From Bacillus sp. AFS015802 (GTDB taxonomy: Bacteria; Bacillota; Bacilli; Bacillales; Bacillaceae_B), in NCBI RefSeq assembly GCF_002561455.1, contig NZ_NTUP01000001.1:1-64000 (forward strand): a stretch of DNA of 64,000 bases. The letters run 5' to 3'. Position 1 is the first letter of the stretch, and every line of letters begins with the position of its first letter. The notes under the pieces are model-generated. The model searched no databases and had not been told where the DNA came from. It saw only the letters and a program-made list of their open reading frames with translations. This document shows positions 27,863-35,496 of the stretch, one piece after another. Both the position numbers and the translations under genes were made by a program.

Positions 27863-28112
27863 AAAGGAAAGAAATTAGAATGGGTCTTACATAATAAAGA
27901 TTTAAACAGAAAAGAAAGCTACCCCACTTTCTTTTTTGTTTAGGGAGTGGTAAATCCTTATTCATAAGCAAGATTCATTGTAACGCGTGAAAAAGTGAAA
28001 TCTATTAAAACAAGATTAAAATTTGATGAGAAAATATCCGTTTCTGCCAAAGAGTGTATCGGGATAAAATACTACTCTATCAATTTTATGATATTATGAA
28101 GGAGAATTCAGA

Positions 28113-28154
28113 ATGTTACAATACATTCTCACGCATGAAAGGATGAAAACATGA
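28113..28154 (+). CDS. 13-aa leader peptide coupled to pxpA
   Basis: A short ORF (MLQYILTHERMKT) begins 6 bases after AAGGAG and its TGA overlaps the pxpA ATG (ATGA). A 6-bp hairpin (GAATGT/ACATTC) spans its first codons. The pxpA gene has only GAAAGGATG of its own, so translation may be coupled through this ORF. Function beyond coupling is inference. Confidence 0.45.
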   Translation: MLQYILTHERMKT

Positions 28155-28876
28155 AGATCGATCTGAATTGTGATTTAGGGGAAAGTTTCGGCGCATATAC
28201 AATTGGAAAAGATGATGAAATGATGAACTATGTGACGTCCGTCAATATCGCTTGCGGGTTTCATGCAGGGGATCCCCTTGTCATGAAACAAACCGTTACA
28301 AATGCAATGAAGCACGGCTTGAAAATGGGTGCCCACCCGGGATTACCCGACATTCAGGGATTCGGAAGAAGAATGATGGATATTTCACCTGATGAAGCCT
28401 ATGCTTTCATTCAATATCAAATCGGTGCCCTTTATGCTTTCGTAAAAGCCCAGGGCGGAAACCTGTCACATGTAAAGCCACATGGGGCCCTGTACAATAT
28501 GGCTGCAAAGGATTATAAACTAGCTAAATCGATTGCTGAAGCCGTGTACGATCTCGATCCTACCCTGACTCTATTCGGTCTATCCCAAAGCCAACTCACA
28601 AAGGCCGGCGATGAAATCGGCTTACATGTCGCACACGAAGTATTTGCAGACCGGTCCTATCAATCCGATGGATCATTGACTCCGCGTTCCCTGCCGAATG
28701 CAGTGCTCCATGATGCGGACGAAGTGGAAAAGCAGGTTCTCCGAATGGTAGAAAAACAAGAAGTGATGTCAATCGAAGGCAAGATCGTACCCATCAAGGC
28801 AGACACAGTTTGTCTTCACGGAGATAATGAAGCGGCTCTATCCCTCGCTAAACGCTTATTTGAAAAGGTAAGGTAA
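28151..28876 (+). CDS. pxpA: 5-Oxoprolinase subunit A (LamB/YcsF family)
   Basis: A 241-residue LamB/YcsF protein, the A subunit of the ATP-dependent 5-oxoprolinase PxpABC that returns 5-oxoproline to glutamate. The N-terminal DLNCDLGESFG, the NIACGFHAGDP motif and KPHGALYN are characteristic. The subunits PxpB and PxpC, normally next door, are not in this window, so the gene is an orphan here. A hairpin (about 28878-28900) without a T run follows. Translation is probably coupled to the small leader ORF. Confidence 0.92.
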   Translation: MKIDLNCDLGESFGAYTIGKDDEMMNYVTSVNIACGFHAGDPLVMKQTVTNAMKHGLKMGAHPGLPDIQGFGRRMMDISPDEAYAFIQYQIGALYAFVKAQGGNLSHVKPHGALYNMAAKDYKLAKSIAEAVYDLDPTLTLFGLSQSQLTKAGDEIGLHVAHEVFADRSYQSDGSLTPRSLPNAVLHDADEVEKQVLRMVEKQEVMSIEGKIVPIKADTVCLHGDNEAALSLAKRLFEKVR

Positions 28877-28961
28877 CAGGACAGGGCAAGCCCTGTTCCT
28901 ATCGCTTTGCCATGTTTTTAGTTGAACTTGATATGTATTCGCGTGAGAGGGGGGTTGATAC

Positions 28962-29255
28962 GTGAACAAGACCATACTGTTAAAGGGGTTAAGGTGGATG
29001 TTCCTCTTTCTTGTGGCATTCGTCATTGTCGTATACGTGTACAAACGGAGTCTGCTGTATTCAGGTATTGAATCTTCCATACAGTCATTTGCTCCTGATT
29101 CGACGATTGTCGGGATCATACAGACCCATACGAACAAAAACAGTGAAAAAATGTATAAGGCCCTTTATAAAACAACAGAGGGTAAGTGTTACAAGGCATC
29201 ATTCGAACGCCATTCCTACAGTCTCATTGAAACGATGGAATCCCCCTGCCGGTAA
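28962..29255 (+). CDS. Membrane-anchored small protein of unknown function
   Basis: A 97-residue protein with one N-terminal membrane segment (about 10-27) and an extracytoplasmic part containing two cysteines (Cys76 and Cys96) that could form a disulfide. I do not recognise a family. It starts with GTG, about 7 bases after GAGAGGGGGG. No terminator separates it clearly from pxpA, but a cotranscript is not certain. Confidence 0.6.
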   Translation: MNKTILLKGLRWMFLFLVAFVIVVYVYKRSLLYSGIESSIQSFAPDSTIVGIIQTHTNKNSEKMYKALYKTTEGKCYKASFERHSYSLIETMESPCR

Positions 29256-29504
29256 AGGAGCATAGTGAATGTAAGTGGCAATATCCTTCCTGCATTCCAT
29301 ACTGCTAAAAACCCGGAAAACCGAAATCTCTATGAGCCTTGTCGGATTCATTCCCTCCTCCTTCACACCGTTCTCCCTTACGAATCGTGCATTCCGCAGA
29401 AGTGAAATGATTGATCATGCCTCTCCTCTTCATGAGGAAAGGTTTTAACCACGACTATAGGTGGAATGTAAACGAATAGGACTCACATGAAAAGAGGAGC
29501 GAAT

Positions 29505-29912
29505 ATGAGAAAAACATTGACCATCGATACAAAAAAACGTGATGAAATGATCGACATCACCCATTATGTACAGGACATCATTAACCGGTCAGGACTGAAA
29601 GAAGGTCTGGTGGTGGTACAGTCACTTCACACCACTGCAGGTATCACGGTAAATGAAAATGCCGACCCTGATGTGAAAACAGACTTCCTGCGCAGATTGG
29701 ACGAAATCTACCCATGGCACCACACTTCGGATCTCCATGGTGAAGGGAATACAGCGGCACATATGAAAACCAGCACCGTCGGCCATGCTCAAACCATCAT
29801 CGTGACAAACGGTGAACTAGTGCTTGGAACCTGGCAGGGAATATACCTTTGTGAATTCGATGGACCGCGTTCAAGGAGAAAAGTATCTGTTAAAACGATT
29901 CACGGTGAATAA
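29505..29912 (+). CDS. yugU: YjbQ family protein (UPF0047; YugU-like)
   Basis: A 135-residue YjbQ-fold protein. The signature [16 protein letters not shown] and the HLHGEGN-like [16 protein letters not shown] segment hold the conserved His/Asp/Glu residues; [15 protein letters not shown] closes the protein. E. coli YjbQ has thiamin-phosphate synthase side activity, but the physiological role is unsettled. The ATG at 29505 follows GAGGAGCG; an earlier ATG at 29487 overlaps that site. The gene stands alone. Confidence 0.9.
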   Translation: MRKTLTIDTKKRDEMIDITHYVQDIINRSGLKEGLVVVQSLHTTAGITVNENADPDVKTDFLRRLDEIYPWHHTSDLHGEGNTAAHMKTSTVGHAQTIIVTNGELVLGTWQGIYLCEFDGPRSRRKVSVKTIHGE

Positions 29913-29967
29913 TCCTGCAAGGAGGAATCAATGCTCTTCCCCTGACATTTTTTCACGTGTATCATCC

Positions 29968-30005
29968 ATGAACAGACCCTGGCAGTCAGCCTGTGGTCTG
30001 TTCAT
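29968..30005. repeat. Inverted repeat between yugU and yuxK
   Basis: An 11-bp perfect inverted repeat (29968-29978 with 29995-30005) has a 16-base loop and no T run. It lies between convergent genes and may act as a terminator-like block. Confidence 0.5.
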
Positions 30006-30051
30006 CATGGTCGGGCTTGAGATCTTGATATGTTTCCTCCTTAAAAAAACC

Positions 30052-30447
30052 CTATTCCAAGAATCGATCCCGAATATGCACCGAAGGCATCATGCACGAT
30101 TCTTGTTTCCCAAACCATCTATATCGATTTTTGGCTACAATTCTATATAAACTGTCCCTTAAAGGCTTCGGAATGATGAGAAACAGACCGAATATCTTCC
30201 AAGGCCATACCAGTTTAGTGCATACCTTCAAAGCAGCCGTTGATTCAATGGATGCATGATGATCCCCGACCAATACGAAGCTGTCCGTATTTTCTGGTAT
30301 GTTATGTTTCTTTAATAATTCCCGGCCTATCCCGCTCTGCAGCGAGGCAAACCGAAAAAACCCTTTCGGATCCCGCTCAATGATAAACCTGACGCTATTA
30401 TTGCAAAGATTACATACCCCATCGAACAAAATGATGTTCAAAGTCAT
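30052..30447 (-). CDS. yuxK: DCC-family thiol oxidoreductase-like protein (YuxK)
   Basis: A 131-residue DUF393 protein. The family-naming motif is DGVCNLCN (9-16), a thioredoxin-like CxxC; the later segment with KPLRDSLYRIVAKNRYRWFG is also typical. Redox activity is assumed from the fold, but no substrate is known to me. An AAGGTG site precedes the ATG. It lies downstream of the phosphatase gene on the same strand, 99 bases away. Confidence 0.9.
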   Translation of the reverse strand: MTLNIILFDGVCNLCNNSVRFIIERDPKGFFRFASLQSGIGRELLKKHNIPENTDSFVLVGDHHASIESTAALKVCTKLVWPWKIFGLFLIIPKPLRDSLYRIVAKNRYRWFGKQESCMMPSVHIRDRFLE

Positions 30448-30546
30448 TCACACCTTTCGTAAACATTTACTCCATGCTATCACGATAAGACTATCCGATA
30501 GAGTGATGAAGAATAAGCATTCCCCTCTACCAGTGGCTGTACCCTG

Positions 30547-31125
30547 CTATCTATGTTCTGATAGATGCCCCACTTGATTATAGGAGCGGACGACCCATTT
30601 CTCCTTTTCAAAGTGAAGGTCTGTAAGGCAGCCGTTGAATAGTTTGACATGCCCGAGGTCTTCCCAGCCTTCATGAAATTCCCGAATAATCGCACTGATG
30701 ACGGCACCATGAGCGACTACCAGTACCTTTTGATCAGGAAAACGTTCATGAATCTTCTGGAGGCCTTTGTGCACTCTCTCCACTAACTCTTCATAGGTTT
30801 CCATATTGGGAAATATAAAGTCGGGGTATTGCTTTACTCTTTCATCACGAAGCATCCCTTCTCCTTCGCCGAAATACCTCTCTTTGAAATGATCCATTTC
30901 AACCATGTCCAAGTGAAGTGAGTCATTGATGATTTCTGCGGTTTTCTTTGCTCTCGTCAACGAAGTGGTGATCAGAACGTCCCACCGGGAGGTTCTCAAA
31001 GCCTCCCTGCATTCTTCTGCTTGTTGCCTTCCTGTTTCATTTAACGGAATATCTGTTTGACCTTGTAACTTTCCGTACAGGTTCCAATCCGTTTGACCGT
31101 GACGGACGAAGCGTATATGGGTCAT
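30547..31125 (-). CDS. Histidine phosphatase family protein (phosphoglycerate mutase-like)
   Basis: A 192-residue enzyme of the RHG superfamily. The phosphohistidine motif is RHGQTDWN near the N-terminus (about 7-14); the second catalytic His is in VVAHGAV, and an Arg pocket residue is in SLTRAKKT. It probably hydrolyses a phosphate ester and could be a broad-range phosphatase like B. subtilis PhoE. The ATG at 31125 follows GGGGGAGAAGG; the ORF start at 31155 lacks a site. Confidence 0.88.
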   Translation of the reverse strand: MTHIRFVRHGQTDWNLYGKLQGQTDIPLNETGRQQAEECREALRTSRWDVLITTSLTRAKKTAEIINDSLHLDMVEMDHFKERYFGEGEGMLRDERVKQYPDFIFPNMETYEELVERVHKGLQKIHERFPDQKVLVVAHGAVISAIIREFHEGWEDLGHVKLFNGCLTDLHFEKEKWVVRSYNQVGHLSEHR

Positions 31126-31249
31126 GTGCCTTCTCCCCCTACTTTGTCGATTCATTTAACAAACCCAACCGGGTTCATATGAGCGTACCATAAGATAAGT
31201 ATAATTTTACTAGATTTTATGATATACTATATTACCATTAATAGAGATA

Positions 31250-32155
31250 ATGTCGAAATTATTTAAATTAACATGCAGTATAAGGAGTTGGCTGAAGAAA
31301 ATGAGAGATGAATTAGTCTATTTGGGTCAAGAAATTGTTTCCCATAAATCAGTGATTGCACAAGGTGTCTTACACTACCAGGAACAAAGATATTCTGATC
31401 AGCTCAGGATATCGGGAGTGAACATGGAACAAGTCACAGAATGGCGTATGCAATTAATCGAAATGCTTGGAGAATCTTTGTATGAAGACGAAGGAGAATC
31501 ATTCCAAAAAATCAGGGAATGGACAGGGAAAGTAGGGAAAGTGGCTCTTGAGAAGGGACTTCCCCTCAATGAATCTCTAAAAACATTATCCGTATTCCGT
31601 ACGGCCATTTGGGACATTTTCACTGAGCAATTGCATGATAACCAAATCTCAGCCACCCTTATGCTTCAAGTAAATAAAGGAATCAACCCCTTACTTGATG
31701 AGATTGCGTATTTGTTGAACGAAATATTCCGCACACAACAAAAGGATCAGCTTGCCCTTATCCATACGGCCATGGATGAGCTATCTGCACCGATTGTACC
31801 GGTTGCAGAGAAGATTGCGATTCTTCCCCTTATCGGGGACATCGATACACACCGAGCGAGCTCGGTGATGGAAACAGCCTTAAAGAAAAGCTCTGAGCTG
31901 CAATTAGACTATTTATTTATTGATATTTCCGGTGTGGCCATCATGGACACGATGGTTTCACATAATATTTATCAAATCGTCAATGCCCTCAAAATGATGG
32001 GTGTCCAATCCGTCTTAACCGGGATTCGACCTGAAGTGGCGCACACATTAGGCAATCTCGGAATCACATTCGAGGATCTGAAAACAAGCGCAAGCTTAAA
32101 GAAAGCACTTGAAGACATCGGCTTCACCCATTACGAAGTGGTCCTTCCCGTCTAA
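31250..32155 (+). CDS. RsbR-type stressosome protein (STAS domain)
   Basis: A protein of up to 301 residues with an N-terminal helical (globin-like) sensor part and a C-terminal STAS domain (about 185-300) with DISGVAIMDT, where the Thr is the phospho-acceptor used by RsbT. RsbR paralogues form the stressosome that controls SigB. The rest of the sigB module is not in this window. The start is uncertain: the ATG at 31250 has a weak AGAG site, while AAGGAG at 31279 is too far from the ATG at 31301. A terminator follows directly. Confidence 0.85.
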   Translation: MSKLFKLTCSIRSWLKKMRDELVYLGQEIVSHKSVIAQGVLHYQEQRYSDQLRISGVNMEQVTEWRMQLIEMLGESLYEDEGESFQKIREWTGKVGKVALEKGLPLNESLKTLSVFRTAIWDIFTEQLHDNQISATLMLQVNKGINPLLDEIAYLLNEIFRTQQKDQLALIHTAMDELSAPIVPVAEKIAILPLIGDIDTHRASSVMETALKKSSELQLDYLFIDISGVAIMDTMVSHNIYQIVNALKMMGVQSVLTGIRPEVAHTLGNLGITFEDLKTSASLKKALEDIGFTHYEVVLPV

Positions 32156-32159
32156 TAAA

Positions 32160-32197
32160 AACCAGAACCCTATCCAATAGTGGTTCTGGTTTTTTAC
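32160..32197 (+). terminator. Terminator of the rsbR-like gene
   Basis: A 10-bp stem (32160-32169 with 32182-32191) is followed by TTTT. Confidence 0.88.
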
Positions 32198-32688
32198 GTT
32201 CTGTAGTCTTTCTTGACTTTATGATGAAGGAGCAGCTGGATGCTCTGAACCGTCATATAGATAGGGATGGACCAATACATCTTGTATCCCTTATCAAAAT
32301 GGAAGATCCCGATTTTCACTGTAAACCACTCCATCAAAAGAGAGAAAGCTGTCCAGATCAGGATATATGCAAGATTCATGACTCCGTCAATCCCCAGTTT
32401 CCGATAAATGTAAATGAAAAAATAACTATAAGGACCATACATGATATAGCTGATAAAATCAATCCCTTGATAGGCAGAGCTGTCGTTCACATCGTAATAA
32501 TCCCAGGGGGGAATGCTGATGGTGTGATCATAGAACATGCCCACCGATATGCCATAGACAAAATAACATAACCCCTCAAGAAAGGAGAAAATTTTCGGAG
32601 TGACCCAGATCAACAATAGAAGAGCGATCAAACTAATGATGATGAACCATTCATTCCAATCAAATGACCTCTCATATATTCTGGCCAT
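32194..32688 (-). CDS. CBO0543-type membrane protein
   Basis: A 164-residue integral membrane protein with about five membrane segments, rich in Trp, Tyr and Phe. Acidic-aromatic loops (IPPWDYYDVND, FHFDKGYKMYWS) match the CBO0543 family of spore-forming Firmicutes; function unknown. The ATG at 32688 lies 9 bases after GGGGG and overlaps the upstream membrane protein gene by 17 bases, so the two form an operon. Confidence 0.7.
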   Translation of the reverse strand: MARIYERSFDWNEWFIIISLIALLLLIWVTPKIFSFLEGLCYFVYGISVGMFYDHTISIPPWDYYDVNDSSAYQGIDFISYIMYGPYSYFFIYIYRKLGIDGVMNLAYILIWTAFSLLMEWFTVKIGIFHFDKGYKMYWSIPIYMTVQSIQLLLHHKVKKDYRT

Positions 32689-33157
32689 GCCTTCTTTCCC
32701 CCTTACTCTGTAAATAATATAACCCCTTCCCCATCCATATACAGAATGCCAGATAAATACCATTGACCATGACTGTATTCAATAAGCTCCATTCCGGATA
32801 CGAAAGAGAATGAAAATGTACATGAAGGATATCCAAAACACTGATAAAAAATAATAGACTTAAGAAACATATCACTTTATCTTTTCTCTTCTCATAATTC
32901 AAATAACCGTTCACCATGATGACTCCCACCAATGGTAAAATACATTCCCTGTTAATAAGCAGACTGATGAATTGAGTGACGTCCTCAGAAGCCTTCATCC
33001 ACTCCAATTTATTCGTCATGATCGTAATATAATTAGTGGAAATGATGGATAGCACCATAAATTGAATGGAGTTAGAAGTAAACGAAAGTTCCTTCTTCAT
33101 GAAGAGGACAATATAAATCAATATGATCAAAATGGTAATAAAAAAAGGAAGTGACAT
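32672..33157 (-). CDS. Membrane protein paired with the CBO0543-type protein
   Basis: A 161-residue protein with about five hydrophobic segments and short polar loops. I do not recognise it with confidence; overall organisation resembles its downstream neighbour, and it may be a diverged paralogue. Its 3' end overlaps the next gene by 17 bases, which suggests that the two products are made together and may act as a pair in the membrane. AGGAG precedes the ATG. Confidence 0.65.
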   Translation of the reverse strand: MSLPFFITILIILIYIVLFMKKELSFTSNSIQFMVLSIISTNYITIMTNKLEWMKASEDVTQFISLLINRECILPLVGVIMVNGYLNYEKRKDKVICFLSLLFFISVLDILHVHFHSLSYPEWSLLNTVMVNGIYLAFCIWMGKGLYYLQSKGERRHGQNI

Positions 33158-33284
33158 AAAAAACTCCTATACTTTTTTCTTCATTCTTCCCTTAATGCTG
33201 CCATCACATAACACTGAAAGCACTTAGATGTTTGAAATACATGTCAACGGGAAAATAAGGAAGAAGAATCAAGGAGGGAAACTG

Positions 33285-33482
33285 ATGAGACATGAATCTA
33301 TGAACCCCAAAAATGCAAGGGATGAAATCAAAGAAATTTTTGTTGACGGCTTGCAACGGGACCTTTCACCTGAAGAGGAAACCCTGATTTCAGGCTGGAC
33401 CCAAACATTTAATAAGAGTGAAAGAGCAACCATCATCAATATGTTAAAGGAATTATTAAACAAACATAAAAGACATGACTAA
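33285..33482 (+). CDS. Small soluble protein of unknown function
   Basis: A 65-residue ORF. The ATG at 33285 follows AAGGAGGG at 6 bases, an excellent site. The protein is charged and helical (LSPEEETLISGWTQTF, then MLKELLNKHKRHD). I do not recognise a family. It ends upstream of a 17-bp terminator-like stem shared with the convergent 37-aa ORF. Confidence 0.6.
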   Translation: MRHESMNPKNARDEIKEIFVDGLQRDLSPEEETLISGWTQTFNKSERATIINMLKELLNKHKRHD

Positions 33483-33518
33483 CGTATGCAGGGTGACAGG
33501 GATTTCAATCGTTTGAAA

Positions 33519-33559
33519 TGAGAAAAGGCAAGCCCGTGTAAGGGGCTTGCCTTTTCTCA
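33519..33559. terminator. Long stem between convergent small genes
   Basis: A perfect 17-bp stem (33519-33535 with 33543-33559) has a 7-base loop. T-rich sequence is inside the arm and just after it. Confidence 0.75.
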
Positions 33560-33577
33560 TTCTATATGGAATTCCTC

Positions 33578-33691
33578 TTATATATCACTTGTTAAATCCA
33601 GAAGTTTATCGATGTCTACGCGATAGATTGGGCGATTGATATCCTCTTGTCCAAGTTCTACGGTATCTTCCAGTACTTCATCAATGTTCAT
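33578..33691 (-). CDS. 37-aa acidic small protein of unknown function
   Basis: An ORF of 37 residues starts with ATG behind TGGGAGG (11 bases). The peptide is acidic (about ten Asp/Glu against four Arg/Lys), contains NRPIYRVDIDKLLDL and has no hydrophobic segment. I do not recognise a family. The ribosome binding site, sensible composition and adjacent shared terminator support a real gene. Confidence 0.55.
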   Translation of the reverse strand: MNIDEVLEDTVELGQEDINRPIYRVDIDKLLDLTSDI

Positions 33692-33940
33692 ACTTATAAA
33701 TACCTCCCAGGTTGTAAATATCAGAATGTCATGAACGAATATTTTTCATCCTCACTAAAGAATACGAGTACATTCTTTCATTTTTGGGGGTGCTTTTCAA
33801 ATTTTTTTATGATTTAAATTGTATACAGTAATCAGAAAGTTGAATCAAATGATGCTGTATGTTATCGTTAAACAACAATTGATTCTACTTAAATAATAAT
33901 AGATGGGTAGAATGGCTCTCTCCTTGAAGGAGGCATACCA

Positions 33941-34132
33941 ATGAAAAGATTTTCCATGCTTCACGTACCTAAGGATTTCAGGCATAGAGGGCGACCAGCT
34001 GTTACCGTTCATGTGCTGCCTGTTCATAAGGAATACTTTGCAATAGGTAAATCATTAAAAGGAAACGGCAAAGCTGCAAACAACAATGAAAAACTAGCCG
34101 CATATTATGCGTATCTAGATACATTAAAATAA
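33941..34132 (+). CDS. 63-aa basic protein of unknown function
   Basis: A 63-residue protein starting with ATG 9 bases after AAGGAGG. It is basic, with His and Arg clusters in the first half (LHVPKDFRHRGRP) and an Asn/Lys/Ala-rich second half. No family is recognised. It has its own strong terminator, so it is a monocistronic gene. Confidence 0.6.
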   Translation: MKRFSMLHVPKDFRHRGRPAVTVHVLPVHKEYFAIGKSLKGNGKAANNNEKLAAYYAYLDTLK

Positions 34133-34146
34133 ACGCTTATCTATAT

Positions 34147-34184
34147 AAAAAGCTGATCAGAATTTAATCTGATCAGCTTTTTTG
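34147..34184. terminator. Bidirectional terminator
   Basis: A 15-bp stem (34147-34161 with 34168-34182) with a 6-base loop has T/A runs in its outer arms, serving the 63-aa gene and the VOC gene. Confidence 0.9.
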
Positions 34185-34201
34185 CGGGTTTTGGCCATCG
34201 T

Positions 34202-34546
34202 TTATAACGGAATGTATTGGCACACCTCAAAATCATTCCCATCCAAGTCACGAAATACAAAGTACGTTACATCCTCATCTTCTTCGATATGACCGACCTC
34301 TACATTTTTCTCCAGAAGCTTCAGCCTGGTTTCTTCCAGGGCATCAGAAAATAAAATAGGCTTTATGGATGAGGGACGGACCTTCCCTTCCTGAATCGTA
34401 ATGGTAGATTCCCCTATCCCCACTTTATATACCATATATTTCCCTGAGTCAAAGACCCGTTCTAACTCCAATACCTCTTCATACCATTGTTTAGCTTTCT
34501 TCAAATTGCTCACTTGTATATGTATCGTATCCACTTTCGAAAACAA
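34202..34546 (-). CDS. VOC (glyoxalase/bleomycin-resistance) family protein
   Basis: A 114-residue single-module VOC protein. The start IHIQVSNLKKAKQWYEEVL and the end YFVFRDLDGNDFEVCQY are the two beta-alpha-beta signatures, with His9 and the terminal Glu as possible metal ligands. Substrates in this family vary too widely to name one. It starts with TTG behind GGAGGGG. The pth2 gene lies 23 bases upstream on the same strand, so the two may be cotranscribed. Confidence 0.82.
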   Translation of the reverse strand: MFSKVDTIHIQVSNLKKAKQWYEEVLELERVFDSGKYMVYKVGIGESTITIQEGKVRPSSIKPILFSDALEETRLKLLEKNVEVGHIEEDEDVTYFVFRDLDGNDFEVCQYIPL

Positions 34547-34569
34547 TGTAATCCCCTCCTTCTGTCGAT

Positions 34570-34935
34570 TTAATCTTTCAATAGACTCAAATGACCGACC
34601 ATTTCCTTGGCTTCATATTTTTCCATAGGGGGAAGTGCCGCCACGGTCAATGATCCTTCTTTTATTTCAGTCAAGCCGCTGTCATGAATACTGAAATAAC
34701 CTTTCTTCTCTAACTTCTCCAATTCTGTGGATTTTCCCTTCAAAACCACTTTCTTCATTCCCGTTTGCACCCATTCGATAAAGTCTGCCTGCCTGTCCTG
34801 AAAGGGGGAGTCATTCGACATCATCGAAAGCGTACTGAGAGTCGCAGCATGTGCCACTTGTGCGGCCGTTTTCCCTTTCGACATCGATAGATCTTTATTA
34901 ACGATAAAATATTGAACGAGATCCTTTTTGGTCAT
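34570..34935 (-). CDS. Peptidyl-tRNA hydrolase 2 (Pth2) family protein
   Basis: A 121-residue Pth2 protein. The Pth2 core LSMSKGKTAAQVAHAA (17-32) is intact, including the Lys and the QVAHA helix, and the C-terminal LTVAALPPMEKYEA follows. Pth2 releases peptidyl-tRNA and is typical of archaea and eukaryotes; a bacterium of this kind should also have the ordinary Pth (SpoVC). The start is placed at the ATG 34935, after TAGGA; two more ATGs lie just upstream. Confidence 0.8.
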   Translation of the reverse strand: MTKKDLVQYFIVNKDLSMSKGKTAAQVAHAATLSTLSMMSNDSPFQDRQADFIEWVQTGMKKVVLKGKSTELEKLEKKGYFSIHDSGLTEIKEGSLTVAALPPMEKYEAKEMVGHLSLLKD

Positions 34936-35001
34936 TTGTATGATCATTCCTAACATAAATAGATTGAAGTACTTATGGTTCTATCCTACCATATGCAAGT
35001 A

Positions 35002-35331
35002 TCACTTCCTTCTTAGTTTCACCGTATTCTTTTCGATTGAGACGATTTTGACTTTTTCCCCGATGGTGAAGTCCAGATATTCATCACAATCCACCTTATA
35101 TGTACGACCATTATCAAACTTCATGGCGCATGATGGATCACCACTTTGGATTTCAAGCCTTTCCCCTGAGCTGATTCCCAATGGGTCGCTTCCATCACTC
35201 GCAGGGAAATATTTTTCCTCGATCTTCACCCAATCTTCTTGTGTCTTTACCACTATTTTCACGGTCATTAAACCAACCAGAACGAAAATCAACATGCCAA
35301 GGATTGCCGTCTTCACCCAAAAGGCTTTCAT
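35002..35331 (-). CDS. Membrane-anchored protein of unknown function
   Basis: A 109-residue protein with one N-terminal membrane segment (about 8-27) and an extracytoplasmic beta-rich domain with two cysteines (in PSCAMKF and KVDCDEY) that could be disulfide-linked. The last third reads like a small OB- or SH3-like barrel (FTIGEKVKIVSIEKNTVKL). No family recognised. AAAGGGGA precedes the ATG. It is alone on its strand, divergent from the tetR gene. Confidence 0.6.
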   Translation of the reverse strand: MKAFWVKTAILGMLIFVLVGLMTVKIVVKTQEDWVKIEEKYFPASDGSDPLGISSGERLEIQSGDPSCAMKFDNGRTYKVDCDEYLDFTIGEKVKIVSIEKNTVKLRRK

Positions 35332-35421
35332 ACAGATCCCCTTTCCCCTTGTTTAAAATCAACAAAGGATTATATGTGGGGGACAGATAAAACATTCGAC
35401 TTTCTTTCTATTATCGCCCTC

Positions 35422-35450
35422 TTGCGTTTTGGCGAAATGGGGTTTACAAT
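35422..35450 (+). promoter_or_regulatory. SigA-type promoter of the tetR-SMR operon
   Basis: TTGCGT (35422-35427) and TACAAT (35445-35450) are spaced by 17 bases. The operator palindrome begins directly after the -10 box. Confidence 0.65.
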
Positions 35451-35451
35451 A

Positions 35452-35471
35452 TAACTAACGACCGTTAGTTA
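35452..35471. promoter_or_regulatory. TetR-type operator, 20-bp palindrome
   Basis: A perfect inverted repeat of 9 bp per arm with a 2-base centre (core AACTAACG-AC-CGTTAGTT) covers the expected transcription start of the tetR-SMR operon. It fits autorepression by the TetR protein encoded 25 bases downstream. Confidence 0.8.
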
Positions 35472-35496
35472 GTTTGTGCACGGGGGAGGGTTATTC

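Larger units (their letters stand above)
27743..28112. other. Intergenic stretch with several stacked hairpins
   Basis: After the small membrane protein gene this region holds three hairpins (27763-27790, 27822-27862, 27912-27937) and no supported gene up to the pxpA leader. An ORF across it runs through the hairpins and lacks a ribosome binding site. Confidence 0.6.

Noticed and set aside
27743-27943. 66-codon plus-strand ORF
   Set aside because: It runs through two hairpins including a terminator, has no ribosome binding site, and its sequence is Lys/Ser/Phe-rich noise.
30480-30710. 76-codon minus-strand ORF overlapping the 3' end of the phosphatase gene
   Set aside because: It is the phosphatase gene read in another frame.
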